A DNA stretch of 42,308 bases. It comes from Desulfuromonas sp. (GTDB lineage Bacteria; Desulfobacterota; Desulfuromonadia; Desulfuromonadales; Geothermobacteraceae). Made by a program: the position numbers and the translations under genes. The DNA is taken from NCBI GenBank assembly GCA_002868905.1, contig PKUA01000072.1, forward strand, positions 1 through 42,308, in the 5' to 3' direction. The notes beneath the pieces were generated by a model, which was not told where the DNA came from, searched no databases, and saw only the letters and a program-made list of their open reading frames with translations. Shown piece by piece: positions 8,247 to 17,300 of this stretch (its first letter is position 1; each line of letters begins with the position of its first letter).

Positions 8247-8545
8247 GACTCCGTTGGATGAACGAATAGTGCGGAAACGATCCTGAGAGCTTCTTTGGAA
8301 GTGACACTGTAAAAGACTTCGACACCTTCTCTTTTACCGGTGATGATCCCTTTGTTTTTCAGCAGGGCGAGGTGTTGCGACACGGTTGCCTGTGGCAGCC
8401 CGAGGCATTCCCATATCTTTTTGACATTGCAGGTTTCAGTGCTGAGACCGGCAATGATTTTGAGCCGGACGGGGTGACCGAGAACCTTGAGAATTTCCGC
8501 TTCCCGATCGTAGTCCTGCTGTTTGTCAAAGGCGAGGCGTTCCAT
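8243..8545 (-). CDS. ArsR-family winged-helix regulator
   Basis: A 100-aa DNA-binding protein. LKVLGHPVRLKII and LGLPQATVSQHLALLKNKGI are the classic ArsR helix-turn-helix, followed by the wing (GKREGVEVFYSV). In place of the metal-binding ELCVCDL of ArsR/SmtB it has ETCNVKKIWEC, with Cys39 and Cys47 as the only cysteines, so it could sense a thiol-reactive signal or a metal through an unusual site, or neither. Start ATG 8545 has GGATA upstream. It overlaps rlmI by 4 bp and diverges from the Ca2+/Na+ antiporter gene. Confidence 0.88.
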   Translation of the reverse strand: MERLAFDKQQDYDREAEILKVLGHPVRLKIIAGLSTETCNVKKIWECLGLPQATVSQHLALLKNKGIITGKREGVEVFYSVTSKEALRIVSALFVHPTES

Positions 8546-8587
8546 AAAGGTATCCTTATCTCTAGATTACATGGAATAATTGAATAT

Positions 8588-8599
8588 ATTAATATTAAT
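8588..8599. promoter_or_regulatory. AT-rich palindrome in the arsR/antiporter divergent region
   Basis: Perfect 12-bp palindrome ATTAATATTAAT, 42 bp from the ArsR-family start codon and about 110 bp from the antiporter start. It sits where an ArsR operator would be expected. AT-rich palindromes also occur by chance in promoter DNA, so confidence is low. Confidence 0.35.
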
Positions 8600-8706
8600 G
8601 CGCTTTGGAATCGAGGTCAAGAAAATCCTTGCCATGGTAAGGTAATTTGGTAGAGTGCAGAACCTTACGGAACGAGGTTTGCGCTCCAATCATTCGGATT
8701 CAGTTT

Positions 8707-9642
8707 ATGCTTTTCTCTGCACTTCTATTTATAGCCGGACTGCTGTTGCTTTACTATGGCGCAGAGTATCTCGTCAGCGGGAGTTCCCGGCTCGCCCTGT
8801 CGTTCGGAATCCGTCCCCTGGTTGTCGGAATGACGGTGGTCGCTTTTGCGACCAGCATGCCGGAATTGCTCGTTTCGTTGTTCGCTTCGGTACGGGGTTC
8901 GTCCGATATAGCCGCCGGGAACATCATCGGGTCGAATATCGCCAATATCGGCCTGATCCTGGGGGCTGCGGCGATGCTTCGTCCGCTCGAAGTCGGGCAG
9001 AGCACTCTGCGACGGGAATTGCCGGCCATGCTGTTCGGTTCGGTGCTTTTTTATGGTCTCTGCATCGATCATGTGGTCGGCAGGATCGACGGAGTGATAC
9101 AGCTCGGGTTATTGATCGCTTTCATCATTTACTGCATCCGGACCGCCCGCGACGGCAGCGAGTTGAAATGTAACGAGGTGGTCGCAGCTTACACGACCCG
9201 AAATCGGGACATTGTTCTCGTCATCGTCGGAATTATCGGTCTCGCAATCGGTGCCGAACTGATGGTTCGATCCGCGGTCTCCATCGCTCGTGGTTTCGGT
9301 GTTTCCGAGTTGGTCATCGGCGTGACCATCGTGGCGATCGGGACCAGTCTGCCGGAGTTGGCGGCGTCGATGGTGAGTGCCTGGAAGGGGGAGATGGAGC
9401 TTTCAATCGGTAATGTTATCGGCAGCAATATTTTCAACCTCCAGTTCGTCCTCGGTCTCAGCCCGATCATTAAGCCTCTACCGGTCGCCCCGGGGGTTCT
9501 TTTCTTCGAACTCCCGGTGATGTTGATTTTCGCCTTCGGACTGTTCGCCATGTTGTTTTTCGGTCGGCGCCTGGGCCGTTCTCACGGTGTCGCGCTGCTG
9601 GGATGCTATTCCGTCCTGATGCTGGCAATGGTGTTTCGATGA
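8707..9642 (+). CDS. Calcium/sodium antiporter (CaCA family, YrbG-like)
   Basis: A 311-aa membrane protein of about ten helices with the two inverted alpha-repeats of cation/Ca2+ exchangers. Repeat 1: VAFATSMPELLVSL and GNIIGSNIANIGLILG. Repeat 2: VAIGTSLPELAASM and GNVIGSNIFNLQFVLG. The paired Glu and Asn residues in these motifs form the ion site in the family. I start at ATG 8707, where the hydrophobic first helix begins (MLFSALLFIAG). No clear ribosome site precedes it; a TTG at 8647 is the alternative. Its stop overlaps the next start as ATGA. Confidence 0.9.
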   Translation: MLFSALLFIAGLLLLYYGAEYLVSGSSRLALSFGIRPLVVGMTVVAFATSMPELLVSLFASVRGSSDIAAGNIIGSNIANIGLILGAAAMLRPLEVGQSTLRRELPAMLFGSVLFYGLCIDHVVGRIDGVIQLGLLIAFIIYCIRTARDGSELKCNEVVAAYTTRNRDIVLVIVGIIGLAIGAELMVRSAVSIARGFGVSELVIGVTIVAIGTSLPELAASMVSAWKGEMELSIGNVIGSNIFNLQFVLGLSPIIKPLPVAPGVLFFELPVMLIFAFGLFAMLFFGRRLGRSHGVALLGCYSVLMLAMVFR

Positions 9643-10448
9643 ACAGGGTGCTGACCTGGACACTCTTTGTCTTCCTGATTGCCGTTTTCCCTGCAAGTGC
9701 ATCATCGAGGACGGAGGCTCAATCACCTTCAGCGGAATTTCTCGCTGGTGAAGAGCTTCTTTACGACATCTCATTTCTTTGGTTTGATCGTCTCGCAACC
9801 GGTTTTCTCAAGGTCGAGCCGGCCGGAGAGCCGGACACCTGGAGAGTCGAGCTATCCGCTCGGACTCTCGGTATCGCGGCATGGCTGACCCGCGATCGCG
9901 AGCAGAGCTATGTTTCGATCATGCGCCGGGAACGGGATGGGAGAATGCGCGCCCTGGAACATTCGTCGAGCCTGTTCAAGGGGACTGGTAAAAGCAGGGA
10001 GGGGCGGGTCAAGCGTTACCGCTTCGACTATGCGAACGGCAAAGTCGATATCCTGGTGGAACGTCCGGGGACAGAGACCAAGCTGAGCATGCTTGATATT
10101 GACGGTGGCGACCTCCCGAATGACATCCTGACGGCCTATATGAACCTGCGGCTTGGGGCGCTCGGACCCTTGACCCCGGGGCGAGTCATCAAGGTACCGA
10201 CTCTGACCCGTAAGGGAAGAAAGGAGATGGTGATCGAAATACTGAGCGAGGAAGATCAGCCGAAACAGGGATTTTTCCCGAAAGGTGGCGTCCTCTGCAA
10301 GGTCACGGTCGATCAGGAGGTGTTCCGGACCGGTGGTGGGTATATCTACACCTGGTTTGATCCCGGCGGAAAACCGCGGCGCGGTGTTGTCGAGAATGTT
10401 CTCGGGATGGGAGATGTCAGGGGAGTTCCGAGGTACCAGGAGGATTGA
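9639..10448 (+). CDS. DUF3108 periplasmic protein
   Basis: A secreted protein of 269 aa. The Sec signal peptide is MNRVLTWTLFVFLIAVFPAS followed by ASS. The mature part opens with GEELLYDISFLWFDRLATGF, the usual beginning of DUF3108, and is mostly beta strand (alternating hydrophobics, RVELSARTLG, KRYRFDYANGKVDI). Function is unknown for the family; an envelope role is inferred from export. It begins 3 bp inside the antiporter gene (ATGA overlap) and is followed after 13 bp by the MazG-like gene, so four genes appear to form one operon. Confidence 0.85.
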   Translation: MNRVLTWTLFVFLIAVFPASASSRTEAQSPSAEFLAGEELLYDISFLWFDRLATGFLKVEPAGEPDTWRVELSARTLGIAAWLTRDREQSYVSIMRRERDGRMRALEHSSSLFKGTGKSREGRVKRYRFDYANGKVDILVERPGTETKLSMLDIDGGDLPNDILTAYMNLRLGALGPLTPGRVIKVPTLTRKGRKEMVIEILSEEDQPKQGFFPKGGVLCKVTVDQEVFRTGGGYIYTWFDPGGKPRRGVVENVLGMGDVRGVPRYQED

Positions 10449-10461
10449 GAGAGGTCTGTTT

Positions 10462-10785
10462 ATGGCTGCAAAGTTGAAGCCGGGCGCCGAGCTTTATCGG
10501 GCAACCCTGGAGAAATGGGGCGAAGAGGCGCAATATGACCAGGCCGTAGAAGAGTGTGCCGAATTGATCGCGTGCCTGAAACATTTCAAGCGAAACAAAG
10601 TAGGTGACGACAGAATTGTCGATGAACTGGCCGATGTGACGCTGATGGTTGGCCAGTTGACCTGGATGTTCGGTCCGGACCGGGTCGAACAGGCGATTGA
10701 ACGGAAACTCGAAAAATTGCGGAATCTTCTCGACGAGCCTGTGCTCGACGAATATCCACTGTCGAAAGAAGAGGAGGAAACATGA
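10462..10785 (+). CDS. MazG-like nucleotide pyrophosphohydrolase-fold protein
   Basis: A small all-alpha protein of 107 aa with the metal-binding pattern of MazG/HisE/dUTPase-like enzymes: EKWGEEAQYDQAVEECAELI supplies the ExxE pair and DELADVTLM the downstream ExxD. Such enzymes hydrolyse NTPs to NMP and PPi, often as house-cleaning; the substrate is not predictable here. Start ATG 10462 follows GAGAGGT. Its stop overlaps the next start as ATGA. Confidence 0.82.
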   Translation: MAAKLKPGAELYRATLEKWGEEAQYDQAVEECAELIACLKHFKRNKVGDDRIVDELADVTLMVGQLTWMFGPDRVEQAIERKLEKLRNLLDEPVLDEYPLSKEEEET

Positions 10786-11351
10786 GCGGGATTGATAAAT
10801 TTCAGATCGACCGACACCAGGCAGTTCTGCTGGTTGTTGACGTGCAGCAGAAACTGGTTCCGGCCTTCCCCGAGTCGGTTTACTCCAAGACCCTGCAGTC
10901 GATCGATATCCTGGTCAAAGGGGCCAAAGAGCTGAAAATACCGACGGCTGTCACGGAGCAGTACCCCAAAGGGCTCGGCAACACTGTGCCGGAATTAGCC
11001 GACGCCAGCAGTGACACTGTCATTGAAAAGATGAGTTTCGGCTGTTGCGGCGAACTGACCTTCATGGAGCGCCTGCATCAACTCGGCCGCAGTGAAATCA
11101 TTGTCACCGGCGTGGAAGCGCATGTCTGTGTTTATCAGACGGTCCTTGGTCTGCTCGATGCCGGTTACCGGGTCCACCTGGTTCGTGATGCCATCTGCTC
11201 CCGCCACAAACAGGACTTCCTGAACGCCGTGGAGCTCGCCCGCTCTGCCGGAGCCGTGGTGTCGACCGCCGAAACTGTTCTGTTCCAGCTGCTTCAGACT
11301 GCTGCCGCCCCTGAATTCAAGGCAATTTCAAAGTTGATTCGAAGTCGCTGA
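10782..11351 (+). CDS. Isochorismatase-family hydrolase
   Basis: A cysteine hydrolase of 189 aa. The catalytic triad of the family is visible: Asp in LLVVDVQQKL, Lys in VIEKMSFGC, and Cys in TGVEAHVCVYQT, preceded by the expected non-proline cis-peptide region (GVEAH). It resembles the YcaC/nicotinamidase-like branch rather than a menaquinone or siderophore isochorismatase, and no such pathway gene is nearby. It is last in the antiporter-DUF3108-MazG unit (4-bp overlap) and stops 23 bp from the convergent rhomboid gene. Confidence 0.88.
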   Translation: MSGIDKFQIDRHQAVLLVVDVQQKLVPAFPESVYSKTLQSIDILVKGAKELKIPTAVTEQYPKGLGNTVPELADASSDTVIEKMSFGCCGELTFMERLHQLGRSEIIVTGVEAHVCVYQTVLGLLDAGYRVHLVRDAICSRHKQDFLNAVELARSAGAVVSTAETVLFQLLQTAAAPEFKAISKLIRSR

Positions 11352-11374
11352 CAACTGGAGGGAACCGCGACGGT

Positions 11375-12340
11375 TCAGGTCAGGGCAGCATACCAGCTGC
11401 CGAGGAGCAGAGCGCCGGCGCCGGCGGCGAAAAAGAGGTTCGGGAGTGGCCCCGGGCGTCCGTATCGTTTGAGAAAGAGGGCGGTCAACACTCCCAATCC
11501 GCCACCGCAGAAAAACCCCCAGAGGTGAGCGCCGAGATCGGTCCTCTCTCCGCCGACGCCGAGCAATGCCACCAGACCACAGGCCGCAGCAATTGGCAGG
11601 GGCCAGCGCTTCCAGAGAGGTTTGCGGTAGCGCACCAGGCTGAGGAGCGAGAAGAGCCCGATGATGCCGAAGACGGCGGTCGAGGCACCGACGGCGCGGT
11701 GATCCGGGTGCTGCAGCCAGGCGTTGACCAGATTGCCGGTCGCTCCCGCGGCGAGCAGCAGAAACCAGGCGAGTCCCGACCCGAGTTCTCTTGCCAATCT
11801 CACCATGAAAACTCCCCCGAACACCAGGTTGCCCAGCAGGTGCAGCAAGTCCGCGTGCAGGGTGAGGGCTGTGACCACGCGCCACCATTCACCATCCAGG
11901 ATTTTCCCGGCATGGGCGTTCCCCTGGTTAATCCAGTCGTCTGGATTCGGCATCCCCGCGCCGAAATCAAACTGGGTGATGTTATGAAAAGTGGCGAGCA
12001 GGAAGAGAAGACAGAGAGTGTTGAGAGTATTGTCATGAAGGGGGGCGGTTTCCGGCAACGGAGGCGGCCAGTTGCGGTTCTCCTTCTCGAATAGCCGGAT
12101 CTGGTCGAGTGCATCCTGAAGGTTGTCCGCCGGGACCATGATCCGGGTCCCTGACGGAATTTTCTCAAGCCGGAAGGGAATTTTCCGAGCTGCCAACACC
12201 AATGTCCAGGACTTGATTTTCGCTTTTCCGGGCTTGGTCGCCCGGCCTGAAGCAGGTTCGGTCAGGGACAGCAGGCGCCAATCGGTCGAAGGCATCTCCT
12301 CTTTATCTTCCATGGCCAAGACTGTTGCAGATGTTGGCAT
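11375..12340 (-). CDS. Rhomboid-family intramembrane serine protease
   Basis: A 321-aa membrane protease. The catalytic Ser220 lies in AVGASTAVFG and His272 in GAHLWGFFCGG; the oxyanion-side HADLLHLLGNLVFGG is also typical. A soluble N-terminal region of about 100 residues comes before the first helix and resembles the cytoplasmic domain position of GlpG. I prefer ATG 12340, which has AGGTG six bases upstream, over GTG 12349 or the internal ATG at 12304. The substrate is unknown. It converges on the isochorismatase-family gene and diverges from the MaoC-like gene. Confidence 0.88.
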   Translation of the reverse strand: MPTSATVLAMEDKEEMPSTDWRLLSLTEPASGRATKPGKAKIKSWTLVLAARKIPFRLEKIPSGTRIMVPADNLQDALDQIRLFEKENRNWPPPLPETAPLHDNTLNTLCLLFLLATFHNITQFDFGAGMPNPDDWINQGNAHAGKILDGEWWRVVTALTLHADLLHLLGNLVFGGVFMVRLARELGSGLAWFLLLAAGATGNLVNAWLQHPDHRAVGASTAVFGIIGLFSLLSLVRYRKPLWKRWPLPIAAACGLVALLGVGGERTDLGAHLWGFFCGGGLGVLTALFLKRYGRPGPLPNLFFAAGAGALLLGSWYAALT

Positions 12341-12438
12341 CCGTGTCACCTGTTTTCTGACCGTTCCTCGGAGTGAATCACCGATGCTACCGGATATAAC
12401 GAGGATTTCCCGTGGAATTTCAAGTGAAAAATGTTATC

Positions 12439-12469
12439 TTGACTCTCATTAAATGAATCTGGTTATCAT
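12439..12469 (+). promoter_or_regulatory. Candidate promoter for the MaoC-like operon
   Basis: TTGACT at 12439-12444 and TATCAT at 12464-12469 each match consensus in five of six bases, but the spacer is 19 bp. The predicted start would be about 30 bp before the gene. A 19-bp inverted repeat (12452-12470) covers the -10. Confidence 0.42.
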
Positions 12470-12505
12470 TCGACCGTGATCGGCGGCTGCCGGTCGGGAG
12501 GCGCA

Positions 12506-12982
12506 ATGAATCCTCGTCGTAAGCTCCTGGAAATGCTGAGGGAGAGGGAGGGACGCGAGATCGATGTTGGAGCCTGGCTCTTAATAGACCAGGAGCGGAT
12601 CGACCGTTTCGCCGAGGTGACCGGTGACCTGCAATGGATCCACACCGACCCGGACCGGGCTGCCGAGGAATCCCCCTACGGGTCAACCGTTGCCCACGGA
12701 TTTTTGACCCTCTCGCTGCTCCCTCAGTTGACCAAGAGTAACCACCCCGATTATTTCTCAACCAACTACCCGGGAATGCGTTACCGGGTGAATTACGGGT
12801 TGAACCGTGTCCGGTTTCCAGCGCCGGTGCTACCCGGTGACAGGATTCGGGCCAGAACGGTTTTGAAAAATGCTGCAGCAGTTGATTCGGGGCTGGAAAT
12901 CATTTACCTTCTGACCGTGGAGATTGACGGGAAAAACAAGCCGGCGTGCGTCGCGGAGCAGGTGGTGCGGGTTTTCCCCTGA
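12506..12982 (+). CDS. MaoC-like (R)-enoyl-CoA hydratase / NodN-type protein
   Basis: A hot-dog-fold dehydratase of 158 aa. The hydratase-2 signature is present: DLQWIHTDPDRA supplies the catalytic Asp and His, and YGSTVAHGFLTLSLLP follows as in NodN and MaoC proteins. The family hydrates or dehydrates 2-enoyl-CoA; the actual chain is not predictable. Start ATG 12506 has GGGAGG upstream. Followed after 34 bp by the REC-PilZ gene on the same strand. Confidence 0.88.
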   Translation: MNPRRKLLEMLREREGREIDVGAWLLIDQERIDRFAEVTGDLQWIHTDPDRAAEESPYGSTVAHGFLTLSLLPQLTKSNHPDYFSTNYPGMRYRVNYGLNRVRFPAPVLPGDRIRARTVLKNAAAVDSGLEIIYLLTVEIDGKNKPACVAEQVVRVFP

Positions 12983-13016
12983 CGTTGTTTTCGGTGGTGT
13001 AAGGAGGAATCGCCTG

Positions 13017-13766
13017 ATGAGTGATCTGAAAGTACTGGTTGTCGATGATGTCGACTTCTTTCGGGACATTATGGCCCGTTATCTCCGGCGTACTCCGGCA
13101 GAGCTTCTGTTTGCCGCGAGCGGTGAGGAGGCACTGGAAGTTGTTCGGCGTGAAAGACCGAATCTGGTCTATATGGATGTCGGCCTGCCGGGGATGTCCG
13201 GAATCAATTGCTGCCAGGAAATGAAAGGCGACCCGAATCTGGGGGAAATTCCGGTTGTCATGATTTTTACGCCGGGTCGGGATGCTGACCAGGCCGAGGT
13301 TGTCGCCTCAGGTTGCGACGGTTACCTGCTCAAGCCGTTTGGCCGCGAGGACTTTCTCAACCTCGGGCATAAGTTCCTGTTCCCCGTCGAGAGACGGGAA
13401 CCGCGCGTCTCGTGTCAGATGACGGTCGATTTTACCCTCGCCGGGAAGGTGTTTCGGGGGCGGGGATACGACCTGAGCCGAAGCGGTATGTATATCGAAT
13501 GTCGTGACGAGCTGCCGCCGGAAAACCAGGTCCGCTTGCAGTTTCTTCTCCCGACGATCAGTTCCACAATGGTCAGGGCTCATGGACGTATCACCTGGGT
13601 GAACCAGGGGTTCCCACGCAAAAACCTGAAACTGCCCCAGGGTTTCGGACTCTCATTTACCCTGATCGGTAAAGAATCGAACGAAATCGTCCTTGAATTT
13701 CTCAAGGAACATGGTGGGCTGGTGGATGATGTCGAGCCTTTCGAGGAGTTCCCCGATGTTGAATGA
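13017..13766 (+). CDS. Response regulator with PilZ output domain
   Basis: A two-domain regulator of 249 aa. The receiver (1-120) has the acidic pair Asp10-Asp11, phospho-acceptor Asp54 (YMDVGLPGMSG) and Lys in LLKPFG. The PilZ domain (from about 123) has RREPR, giving RxxxR, and DLSRSGMYIE, giving DxSxxG, the two motifs that bind c-di-GMP in this family. It should therefore be able to read both phosphorylation and c-di-GMP. No histidine kinase is adjacent. AAGGAGG at 13001-13007 is the best ribosome site in the neighbourhood and fixes ATG 13017. It overlaps the nitroreductase gene by 11 bp. Confidence 0.92.
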   Translation: MSDLKVLVVDDVDFFRDIMARYLRRTPAELLFAASGEEALEVVRRERPNLVYMDVGLPGMSGINCCQEMKGDPNLGEIPVVMIFTPGRDADQAEVVASGCDGYLLKPFGREDFLNLGHKFLFPVERREPRVSCQMTVDFTLAGKVFRGRGYDLSRSGMYIECRDELPPENQVRLQFLLPTISSTMVRAHGRITWVNQGFPRKNLKLPQGFGLSFTLIGKESNEIVLEFLKEHGGLVDDVEPFEEFPDVE

Positions 13767-14286
13767 ATTGTTAAGCCAACGGCGCAGTATCCGTAAGTTT
13801 GAATCTCGAGCCGTTTCGAAGGAACAGGTTGAGTTGTTGGCGGAAGCTCTTCTGCGGGCGCCTTCGTCACGAAACAGGCAGCCCTGGGAGTTCGTTATCA
13901 TCGACGACCCGGAGAAACTGCAGCGCCTCGGTGCTGCGAAACAGCACGGCTCAGCTTTTCTCGAAGGAGCGCCATTGGCGGTCGTAGTGGCCGCCGATCC
14001 CGATATTTGCGATGTCTGGATCGAGGATTGCAGTATCGCCGCGATCCTTGTCCAGATTGCAGCCGAAGCTCTCGGGCTGAAAAGCTGCTGGGTGCAGATT
14101 CGTTTACGCAAAACGGACCATGGCCGCAACGCGGAGGATGAAGTCCGTGAGATCGTCGGACTGCCTGACCGTTTTCGGGTTGACTGCATCGTCGGGATCG
14201 GCCACCCGGACGAGAACAAAGAGGGCCATGCACGGGCGGATCTTTCCTGGTCGAAGATTCACCGGAATGTTTTCGAGGAGTCGTGA
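13756..14286 (+). CDS. Nitroreductase-family flavoprotein
   Basis: An FMN-dependent oxidoreductase of 176 aa. RRSIRKFESRAVSKEQVE and APSSRNRQPWEFVII are the N-terminal FMN-binding signatures, and CSIAAILVQIAAEALGLKSCW is typical of the middle. The natural substrate is unknown. The start ATG 13756 lies inside the end of the REC-PilZ gene, with GAGGAG upstream, so translation is coupled. It converges on the AsmA-like gene with a 22-bp gap. Confidence 0.88.
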   Translation: MLNELLSQRRSIRKFESRAVSKEQVELLAEALLRAPSSRNRQPWEFVIIDDPEKLQRLGAAKQHGSAFLEGAPLAVVVAADPDICDVWIEDCSIAAILVQIAAEALGLKSCWVQIRLRKTDHGRNAEDEVREIVGLPDRFRVDCIVGIGHPDENKEGHARADLSWSKIHRNVFEES

Positions 14287-14308
14287 TTTGGCCGACGCGG
14301 AATCAGGC

Positions 14309-17300
14309 CTAGCGTTTTGGTTGTGCTGCGGGGGGGACCAGAACTTCTCCCGGGTCGAGGATCACTTTCCCCGGCAGTTGCAGGACCCGTTTGAAAATAT
14401 CGAACACCTTCCTTGAAACCGAAGTGATCGGGACCGCCGTCACTTTGGGATCTTTGGCTTCTCCTGAAATCTGGAAATGCGCCGTGACGAGCGAACGCTC
14501 TTCACCGGCAAGTAGCCAACCGGCGATCGGCAGGTTCGTGATGATTTTGTCGACTGTTTTAAGCGGTTTAATGCCGAGCAGGGCATCAATCCGATGGTTG
14601 TTGATGTTGTAATTCCCAACCAGGGACATGTCCATCGCCTCGCTGTGAATCCAGAGGTCTTCCCCCTGCAGCAACCCCGCTTCGAGTTTCATGGTTCCGG
14701 TTATCTTCTGGAACGGCATTCCCTCTTTTGCCATATCGGGAACGTTGAAAGTCAGAATCTGGGACACGTTGAGGAGTGAAAAAACCTTGGAGAGGGTGTT
14801 GAAACGGCGCAGGACGCCATGATGGATTTCCATGGCAAACCCGCCAAGCGTTGTTTCGAGAAACGCCTCGCCCGCCAGGCCGGTCAGGTAAAAATCCCCT
14901 CGCATTGTGCCGGTTATCAGACTTCTCTGTTCCAGAACATCCCGATAGATCGAATCTGCAGGAAAGTCTTCGAGATGACCGGAGATGTGTAGACGGGTCG
15001 GTCCGGACTCTCGGCTGTCGGCCAGGACTTGCGCCATGCCGAATCCCTCTTTGTGGTCGAATTTGATCGGATGGATGCGCAGGAGACCGTTACCGTCGTG
15101 GGAAAGGTGGGTTGTCGCGTTGGTAAAAGTCAACGGACCGATTTTCCCGGCTTCCGCATTGATGTCGATATCGACCGTTACCGGCTTCTTCTCATGTGTT
15201 TCTGACGAGATTTCCCTTGCGGGGCCGTCGGTCCAGAGGGCGATCACCTCATCAATATTGCCGTATGTGGAAGTGATATCCAACTTGACCTCGGGGCTTT
15301 GCCAGCCCTGCATTCGACCGTCGACGACGGCCTTGGTTCCTCCCTCCAGCGATACGCTGATCTGCTTGAATTGAATTCCCTGCGGATCGATAACGACATG
15401 ACCATCGACATTCCGCAAAGTAGCTTTTGTCGAGGGGAAGATCAGGTCGTTGGAGCGAATCGCCTTGCCCTGGACATGAACATCGACCTGGAAGGGGTTA
15501 GTCAGCTTAACATCGGCCTGCAGGGAGGCGGGAGATGAGCCGATTTGGCCTTTGAGAGGAAGGGTGTTGCCTCCGGCCTCTGTCAACAGGACCGTGCCGT
15601 TGAGTTTGTTGATGTCGCCAATGACACGCGTAAGATGAGCGCCGGCATCTCTCAGGTTGAGTCGGCCGTGGCGTTGCCTGATTTCACTGTTGTCACCTTC
15701 AAGGTGATAGTTCAAGCTGGTCGTTCCCCGTAGTTGAAACCTTTCAAGGGGAGGAAAAAAATTGGAAAGCGTTGCCAGATCAATGGAAGGCGAGTCAATG
15801 TCAATGGCGAACGACCCCTTTGGGTTCAGGGGGAGGGAGCCGGTCATGTTAAGTTTGGTCGGTCCCAGGTCGAGGGTGGCGGCAGTCAGGACCGGCGCAG
15901 GCCTCATGTCTCCCTGCAAAGTCAACGCCCCTCGGGTTTCAGGAGGTTTGTGCAGTCCGTGGGGGCCCTGGAATTGCAGCTGGTCGAGGTTTGCGGTCAG
16001 GGAGAACTTCGGGTCAGCGAAAGAATTTGATATCCGCGCTTCAAGGTGAAGCGGTCCTTGCAGGGAGATGTCAGGCGGGAGGTCTACGGAGAAGGTTTTA
16101 AGCAACGTTTCCACTTTGGTCGCTATGTCTCCGTCGAGTTCACACCGAGGGCTCCCAGTCAGGTCCTCGATTCTGCCGCTGATCAGGATCGAGAAATCTT
16201 GCCACGTTCCGGTCAGGCGGGAAAGTTGCAGGTCCCCATTGGCAAGTTTCGCTTGGCCTGCAATGGAGGAAATCGCCTCTTTCTCCGATAATACCAATAG
16301 CAAATCGTTCAGTTGGATGTCGGCACTGATTCGTTCCGTCAGGGCAGCAGGGTCTTTAAACAGGGCAAGGGGGGCCTGAAAGTTTATGTGACGCAATGCA
16401 ACGGTGCCCGCGGTGATGGACCAGCGGGATGATTGTGGAAGCAGGTGGGACATGCTTTGTGCCCCTGCGGTCATTTGAAGCGTAAAATCACCCTGAAGAT
16501 TGAGTTCGGCTCCGTCTCTCAACAGGGGGAGTTCGACTGAACCGGAAAATCTTGCGGGTCCCGATTCAAGAAAGACATCAGAAAACTTCAGAATGGAGGG
16601 GTGGGAGCGGACGGTTGTGGAGATTTGCACTCTGGGGAAAACGGCCCCGAAGTCGGGGATGCCGGATAGACCGATTTTGCTGCAGTCGAAATTTCCCGTA
16701 ACCTTGATTCCTGTTTCTGGTTTGCCTTCGAGTTGAAGGGTGGCGGCAAGGCCTCCAGGGACGGCGGGGAGGGACAGATCGTCGGCATCCAGGGTCAGTT
16801 TTAGTCCGCTTTTCTTCCAGGAGAGTCCGTGATCAAGCGTGACATGCCCTGAGATTGAAAGCCGGGCCGGAGTCTTCTCCTGACGGAAAAGGGTCCGGGC
16901 ATTGATACTGAAGCGACTCGAGCCCTCTTCACGTAACAGAGTCAGGTTGGTGCTGTTAAGCTCAATCTCCGGGACAGCCTGCTTGTCTTGCGAATGGATA
17001 AGCAGATGACCGTCAATAATTTCAATTTTTCTTATGTTTTCCTGGTTCGGCAGGCTGCCCAAGGCCTCGGCCGTATCTATCTGATCGATGCCGTTTTTCT
17101 CCTGCCCGTCGGGCAGAGTCAGACGTAAATCGGGCCGGACGAGGAAAAGGCCGGTCCAGACGAGTTCCCCTTGCAACAGGTGCTGAAACGAGAGTGACAG
17201 GATCAGGTTGTCGGCGGTCAGACGTGTTCCGCTGTCATCCTTGACAAAAACATTCTCGCAGTTCAGGGCAAGACCATCTTTGAAGCTGAAGTGGACTTTG

